From Bacillota bacterium (lineage in GTDB: Bacteria; Bacillota; Sulfobacillia; Symbiobacteriales; ZC4RG38): a stretch of DNA of 18,691 nt. The DNA lies in contig QGUP01000007.1 in assembly GCA_003242505.1 (NCBI GenBank), forward strand, positions 1 through 18,691, read 5' to 3'. The position numbers and the translations under genes are program-made. The notes under the pieces are model-generated. The model saw nothing but the letters and a program-made list of their open reading frames with translations, had not been told where the DNA came from and did no database searches. Below are positions 14,992-18,691 of the stretch, in pieces; within the stretch, counting starts at the first letter, position 1; each line of letters starts with the position of its first letter.

Positions 14992-15318
14992 GTGCTGGGA
15001 GCTATCGTGCGGTTTGTCGTCTCTGCCCTGGTGCTCATGGTCGTGGACTGGTTGCTCCCGAACTTTGCCCTGGCCGGGTTCGGCACGGCGTTCCTCGCGG
15101 CGGTGGCCATCGCTGCCGGGGGGTGGCTGGCCGAGAGCCTCTTCGGCCCCCGGGTCTCGCCCCAGCGCCGGGGGCTGGTGGGGTTTCTGGTGACGGCTGC
15201 GATCATCTACCTCGTGGGGGCCGTGGTGCCCGGGGTCAGGGTCACGGCGATGGGAGCCCTGCTCGCCAGCCTGATCATCGGCCTGATCGACGCGGTGGTG
15301 CCCACGGAACTCCGGTAG
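14992..15318 (+). CDS. Phage holin superfamily IV / YvlD-like small membrane protein
   Basis: A 108-residue protein with four hydrophobic helices: IVRFVVSALVLMVVDWLLP, FGTAFLAAVAIAAGGWLA, LVGFLVTAAIIYLVGAVVP and ALLASLIIGLIDAVVP. The repeated pattern of a helix ending in LLP or VVP followed by a short beta-like stretch (NFALAGFG and GVRVTAMG) fits the family named mycobacterial 4-TMS holin (Pfam Phage_holin_4_2, includes B. subtilis YvlD). Despite the name, family members are common in chromosomes away from phages and their function is not settled. The GTG at 14992 follows GGGAGGTGG at good spacing. It is divergent from rpsT and ends at an intrinsic terminator. No phage genes lie nearby. Confidence 0.82.
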   Translation: MLGAIVRFVVSALVLMVVDWLLPNFALAGFGTAFLAAVAIAAGGWLAESLFGPRVSPQRRGLVGFLVTAAIIYLVGAVVPGVRVTAMGALLASLIIGLIDAVVPTELR

Positions 15319-15335
15319 GCCGGTGGCAGAGGCCG

Positions 15336-15364
15336 GCCCCGACCCCGGCCGGGTCGGGGCTTCT
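15336..15364 (+). terminator. Intrinsic terminator after the holin-family gene
   Basis: GCCCCGACCC (15336-15345) pairs perfectly with GGGTCGGGGC (15351-15360), loop CGGCC, followed by TTCT. The T run is short. Confidence 0.75.
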
Positions 15365-15466
15365 CCGCGCGGGGCCGTTGCCCCCGGGGCAGGAATCCCT
15401 TTTTCCGGAGCAGAAGTCAAAAAGAATCTAATCAAATGAAACAGCGGGATGAGGAGGTTGCGGTCC

Positions 15467-15745
15467 GTGACCCTGGAGGAGATTGCCCGGGCGATGGCGG
15501 AGCGCCTTGGCCTGACCCTGGAGCGGGTGGCTGACGGCAAGGCGCACCTGTCCGGCCGTTCGGCCACGGTGACGGTGAGCCCCTTCTTTGGCGGCTGGCA
15601 GGTCGATCTGGTCTTGCCGGGTTACCGGCCCAGCCAGTTTTTCGAGGAAGACATCCGCATGCTGGTGGAGCGGGTGGAGCAGCGGCTCCGGTACTTCGCG
15701 GAGCACGGGCCCCCGGACCAACCGGGCGGCGGGACCTGCCACTGA
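15467..15745 (+). CDS. Small protein of unknown function
   Basis: I do not recognise this 92-residue protein. It begins with an amphipathic helix (TLEEIARAMAERLGLTLERV), then a likely beta hairpin (KAHLSGRSATVTVSPFFGG, WQVDLVLPGY), a second long helix (FEEDIRMLVERVEQRLRYFAEH) and a short Gly/Pro tail ending in TCH. This alpha-beta-beta-alpha order looks like a real folded domain. The GTG at 15467 has GAGGAGG 9 bases ahead; an in-frame ATG at 15449 overlaps that site. It sits alone between a terminator and a sigma-E-like promoter, next to spoIIP, in the place usually held by gpr, but it has no likeness to that protease. An AT-rich patch (15416-15440) precedes it without a clear promoter. Confidence 0.7.
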   Translation: MTLEEIARAMAERLGLTLERVADGKAHLSGRSATVTVSPFFGGWQVDLVLPGYRPSQFFEEDIRMLVERVEQRLRYFAEHGPPDQPGGGTCH

Positions 15746-15865
15746 GCCTCCGGCGGCGGGTGGCCAGGGAGGCCAGCGGGCAGGCAGGCGAGCGTCCAGC
15801 CCGGCGGCGGGCAGCAGCCGGGCGCTCAGGCAGGCCGGCGGGCCCGCAGGCAGGCGGACAAGCAG

Positions 15866-15894
15866 GCATACCCGGCCTGTCCCCGGCATAAGGT
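15866..15894 (+). promoter_or_regulatory. Possible sigma-E promoter of spoIIP
   Basis: GCATACC (15866-15872) and CATAAGGT (15887-15894), 14 bases apart, resemble the sporulation sigma-E -35 (GMATATT) and -10 (CATACAMT) elements. spoIIP is sigma-E controlled in B. subtilis. The -10 matches in five of eight positions, so this is tentative. Confidence 0.35.
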
Positions 15895-15939
15895 AGGCCT
15901 TGTCCGGAGTCCCACGGCAGTCAAGGAGGGGCGGGGGCG

Positions 15940-17310
15940 ATGGGCAGGCTGAGGCGACTGGGGGAGGCGCTGCAGCAGGTTCGGCCTGTGGCCGTTGCCT
16001 ACGCGCTGGTGCTGATGCTGCTGCTGGGGGTGCTGGTCGACCGGCGGGCGGTCCAGGGGCCGACGCTGCCCGCCCTCGCCCCGGAGCCAGGGAGGTCGGC
16101 CCCCGGAGGTGGCGCCAACCTGCCCGCGGTCCGGCCCGAAGACCCGGACGAAGAAGAGTATCTGCTCGCGGCCGGGCCCCTCTGGCTCCGGCTCCTCCGG
16201 CCGGACCGGGAACTGGCCCGGTCGCTTCTGGAGCAGGCGCTGCCCCTCCTGGGCCCCGGCGAGCGCCGCCTGGAGGTTTACGGCGGCCCCGCCCGGCCCC
16301 GGAACCTCTTTGAAGCCCTCTTTCCTTTTCTGGCCAGGGGCAGCCCGACCGGGGACCCGTCCCCGGCTCCGGGCGGAACCCCGTCGCTCCCCGGACCCGG
16401 CGGACCGGAGGGCCCGTCCTCCGGGCTGCCAGCTCCCGGGGGCGGGTCGGGCAGCCCGATTCCCGGGGGGCCCCGCCCGGGGGGGGCGGCCGGCCCGGGA
16501 CGGCCGCAGGGCCCGGGCCCCTCCCCCGACCCGACCGCGGCCGTGCCGGGGGGCGCCGGCTGCCGGCGGCCCCCGGGCACCCCCCTGGGGGGCGGAGGGG
16601 GGCCCCTGGTGGCCATCTACCACAACCACGAGTACGAGTCGTAAATCTCCGAGTTTCCAGGGTTGCAGCCGGAGACCCCGGAGGAGTGGGCTTCGGTCTG
16701 GACCACGGACCCGGAGCGGAACATCATCCGGGTCGGCCGGGAACTGGCCCGGGCGCTGTGCGAGCGGGGGGTGACGGTGGTCCACTCCCCCACCCGCCAC
16801 GCTCCGCCCATGGGGTACTTCGGCGCCTACACCGAGTCCCGGAAGACCGCCCAGTTCATCCTGAAGGAGTACCCGAGCATCCGGCTGCTCCTGGACCTGC
16901 ACCGGGACGGGGAGGTGCCCCGGGAGGTGGCCACGGCCACGGTTCCGGGGCCCGGGCCGGCCCGGACCGCAGCCCGGGTGCTGATCGTGGTGGGCACCGG
17001 GCACGACGAGGCGCCGCAGCCCAAGTGGGAGCAGAATCTGGCCCTGGCCCGGGAGATCCATCTGGCCCTGGAGGCCCGGTACCCCGGCCTCTCCCGGGGG
17101 GTCAGCCGCCGGGAAGGGGCCCGGTACAACCAGGACCTCCTGCCCGGTGCGCTGCTCTTCGAAATCGGCTCGGTGCGCAACGGCATGCCCGAGGCCCTCC
17201 GGACCGCGCGGCTGCTGGCCGAGGTCCTGGCGGACTGGCTGCGCCAGGAACTCGGGGAGGCGCCGGCGCCCAGGGCGGGAATGGAAAGGGGCGGTGCCGG
17301 GAGACCCTAG
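15940..17310 (+). pseudogene. spoIIP: Stage II sporulation protein P, interrupted by an in-frame stop
   Basis: SpoIIP is a membrane-anchored amidase/endopeptidase that, with SpoIID and SpoIIM, removes septal peptidoglycan during engulfment. The ATG at 15940 has AAGGAGGGG 8 bases upstream. A membrane segment spans about residues 14-33 (VAVAYALVLMLLLGVLV). A Gly/Pro-rich linker of about 90 residues (134-222) follows. The catalytic domain starts with VAIYHNHEYES (H228, H230), and codon 235 is TAA (16642-16644) where the family has Tyr (HTHxxESY). The same frame then continues without another stop: ISEFPG, the DLHRDG motif with H321, and FEIGSVRN with E408, ending at 17310. A single base change from TAC or TAT explains it. 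It could be a real nonsense mutation, a read error or recoding; a separate product from a TTG at 16663 lacks the signal anchor and a good ribosome site. Confidence 0.9.
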
Positions 17311-17328
17311 GGAGCGGAGGTGATCCCG

Positions 17329-17652
17329 GTGCTGAGGGTCCAGCGGCCCGGCCGGTGGCGGCTGGTCCTGCTCCTGGTCCCGCTCCTGGGACTCTGGCAG
17401 GCGATGGCCGGGGTCGCCGAGCTACAGGGGCGGCCGGGTCCCCGGGAGACGGTGGTGCCGGCGGTCCGGGAGCAGGTGGTCCGGGCGGTCTCGGGGATGG
17501 CGGCGGCCTTCGGGGGCCTGGGCCGGGAGGAAGCCCCGGCGGAGCCGGGGGGCTCCCCGGCTGCCGGGACCGAGGCCTGGCTCCGGCACCGGTGGAACGG
17601 CATGATCCGGTACCTGGAAGGAATCTGGGCGCGGCTGGAGGCCCGGCGGTGA
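17329..17652 (+). CDS. Small membrane-anchored protein, positional match to YqxA
   Basis: A 107-residue protein with an Arg-rich start and one hydrophobic segment (about 11-28, LVLLLVPLLGLWQAMAGV), then an extracytoplasmic part with VPAVREQVVRAVSGMAAAFG, a Glu/Pro/Gly-rich linker and an amphipathic C-terminal helix (WNGMIRYLEGIWARLEARR). It lies 18 bases after the spoIIP frame. In B. subtilis the gene after spoIIP is yqxA (DUF3679), also a short protein with one N-terminal membrane segment, so this may be its counterpart; similarity in sequence is not strong enough to call it. The GTG at 17329 has GGAGG 8 bases ahead; the GTG at 17320 overlaps it. It is likely cotranscribed with spoIIP. lepA, next in B. 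subtilis, is not in the window. Confidence 0.72.
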   Translation: MLRVQRPGRWRLVLLLVPLLGLWQAMAGVAELQGRPGPRETVVPAVREQVVRAVSGMAAAFGGLGREEAPAEPGGSPAAGTEAWLRHRWNGMIRYLEGIWARLEARR

Positions 17653-17726
17653 GCCGGGCCATGGGATGAACCTGGCCGCCGGGTGCGCCTGGGGATGGGC
17701 GGCCGGGGAACGGCGGCGACCGGGGG

Positions 17727-18512
17727 TCAGTTCCGGGCCCGGCGGGCCGGGGCGGGGTCCGCCTGGGCCTGGCTTTCGCTTTGAATCAGAAGGTCGATGG
17801 CCATCTCCAGGAGCCGCACGGGAACCCGGTGCCGGGCCGCCTTCCGGATCAGCCGGGTGTACTCCGCCAGGTGTTCCGGTTCCAGCCCCACCGCTTCTTC
17901 CTCGTCGCCGCCCCAGTAGAACCAGTGCCGGCTGATCCCGGTGAGGGCGCTGATGGCGGTGGCGATCCGGAGGTAGATCTCGTCATCCCGCCGGGCATCC
18001 TCCCGGCGGGGTTCCGAGCCGTAGAGGAGCGCGTTCAGTTCCTGGACTCCCACCCCGACCTGATGGGCCAGCAGGTCGGCGGAGACCTCGCCCGGGTACT
18101 CGTTGCAGAGGAACCCCCAGACCAGCCGGACCCGTTCCCGGGGGAAGAGGAAGTAGAACTGCCGGCGCCGCTCCGGGGGAAGGGCGCGCAGGGAGTCGAC
18201 GAACTCCTGCTTGGGATCCCGCCGGGAGGTCCGGCCGGTGAGCAGGTACTCCACGGGCACCCCGTACCCCCGGGCGATCTTCTCCAGGGTGATATGGCAG
18301 GAGGCGGTGATCTCGCCCCGCTCGATCCGGGTGATGGTGGTATGGCTCACCCCGGTGCGCTGGGCCGCCTCCCGGAGGGATTCGCCGTGGGCGCGCCGGA
18401 GCCGGTAGAGCCGCTCGCCGATCTCCCCCTGGGGCGGTCGCTCCTGGGGCCGGGCCTGGGCGCCCTTCACGGTCCCTTTTCCGGCGCCCCTGGCCGTCTG
18501 CCGCGGTGACAC
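17727..18512 (-). CDS. XRE-family transcriptional regulator with large C-terminal domain
   Basis: A cytoplasmic DNA-binding protein of 261 residues. The XRE/Cro helix-turn-helix is at about residues 31-92: IGERLYRLRRAHGESLREAA, then RTGVSHTTITRIERGE and ITLEKIARGYGVPVEYLL. The first 30 residues are basic and look disordered. The C-terminal 160 residues are unfamiliar; LLAHQVGVGVQELNALLYG (from about 147) could be a second helix-turn-helix, and GISRHWFYWGGDEEE is distinctive. GTG at 18512 is chosen for GGGGAGG 9 bases upstream; GTG at 18548 is an alternative that would overlap the inverted repeat. It converges on the yqxA-like gene. Its own promoter is straddled by an inverted repeat, suggesting autoregulation. 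Targets are unknown. Confidence 0.88.
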   Translation of the reverse strand: MSPRQTARGAGKGTVKGAQARPQERPPQGEIGERLYRLRRAHGESLREAAQRTGVSHTTITRIERGEITASCHITLEKIARGYGVPVEYLLTGRTSRRDPKQEFVDSLRALPPERRRQFYFLFPRERVRLVWGFLCNEYPGEVSADLLAHQVGVGVQELNALLYGSEPRREDARRDDEIYLRIATAISALTGISRHWFYWGGDEEEAVGLEPEHLAEYTRLIRKAARHRVPVRLLEMAIDLLIQSESQAQADPAPARRARN

Positions 18513-18543
18513 TGGGACTTGCCTCCCCTGCGCGGGTTCTGCA

Positions 18544-18579
18544 GGCACCGTTTGGTGCCACTACTATATATCCAAACGG
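18544..18579. promoter_or_regulatory. Operator-like inverted repeats at the XRE promoter
   Basis: CCGTTTGG (18548-18555) and CCAAACGG (18572-18579) are exact inverted copies with 24 bases between centres; one lies in the -10/-35 spacer, the other over the transcription start. A second, overlapping palindrome GGCACC-GTTT-GGTGCC is at 18544-18559. Binding by the adjacent regulator is inference. Confidence 0.6.
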
Positions 18580-18591
18580 CAGCAAGATCAA
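18563..18591 (-). promoter_or_regulatory. SigA-type promoter of the XRE regulator
   Basis: Read leftward, TTGATC (18591-18586) and TATAGT (18568-18563) are 17 bases apart. Transcription would start near 18556, about 44 bases before the chosen start codon. Confidence 0.7.
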
Positions 18592-18691
18592 AGAAAAATA
18601 CTTTTTACATCCCTTTGGAATCATAAAACCGTTCTATCTGCTCCCGGGTCGCTCCGGGTCGCGGCCGGCTTCCCTCCGCCGGTCCAGTATA

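Noticed and set aside
14992..15318. Prophage remnant, because of the holin-family name
   Set aside because: No lysin, integrase, tail or attachment site is nearby, and YvlD-like members are common chromosomal proteins.
15401..15440. AT-rich stretch with TCTAAT before the small unknown gene as a promoter
   Set aside because: No matching -35 at 16-18 bases; TTTTCC is 20 bases away. Kept only as an AT-rich patch.
15772..15866. CRISPR-like or mobile-element repeats in the GGCAGGC-rich gap
   Set aside because: Units are 7-9 bases with irregular spacing and no spacers, inverted ends or transposase.
16663..17310. A separate gene starting at TTG 16663
   Set aside because: It is the in-frame continuation of SpoIIP after the TAA, lacks a signal anchor and the first catalytic His, and has no good ribosome binding site.

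Overview
The window reads as chromosomal backbone of a very GC-rich, spore-forming, naturally competent Firmicute, probably thermophilic and of the Symbiobacterium / Thermaerobacter / Limnochordia kind. The grounds are the gene order (obg, nadD, yqeK, rsfS, then comEA, comEC, holA, rpsT, spoIIP and a yqxA-like gene), a T-box leader in front of leuS, strong GGAGG ribosome binding sites, and frequent GTG/TTG starts. The genus is inference. I saw no rRNA, tRNA, insertion sequence, prophage or CRISPR array.

Left part (1-5720): the 3' part of obg, then nadD, yqeK and rsfS, all rightward (ribosome and 50S assembly, NAD synthesis, Ap4A hydrolysis, ribosome silencing). A perfect 13-bp-stem terminator closes this group. 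A near-consensus promoter then feeds a leucine T-box leader (specifier CTC, TGGT acceptor-binding bases, intrinsic terminator) that controls leuS, which ends at its own strong terminator.

Middle part (5760-13140): competence genes comEA and comEC point right. Three leftward genes sit between or beside them: an unrecognised protein with a MinD/ParA-like layout, no P-loop and a long C-terminal coiled coil; endonuclease IV (nfo); and a membrane protein with a degraded alkaline-phosphatase-superfamily domain whose 3' end overlaps the 3' end of comEC on the other strand. comEB, common between comEA and comEC in relatives, is absent.

Right part (13140-18691): holA and rpsT converge on a pair of hairpins. 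A small four-helix holin-family membrane protein, a small unknown protein, spoIIP and a yqxA-like small membrane-anchored protein follow rightward. The germination protease gene gpr, usual before spoIIP, is missing. spoIIP is broken by one in-frame TAA exactly at the Tyr codon that ends its conserved HxH..ESY motif; both halves otherwise look intact and share one frame. The window ends with a leftward XRE-type regulator whose promoter is straddled by an inverted repeat, suggesting self-regulation.

The observations most worth following are the spoIIP stop codon, the P-loop-less MinD-like coiled-coil protein, the active-site-poor phosphatase-like membrane protein beside the competence genes, the NadD without its C-terminal signature, and several precise repeats and palindromes at gene boundaries or inside genes.
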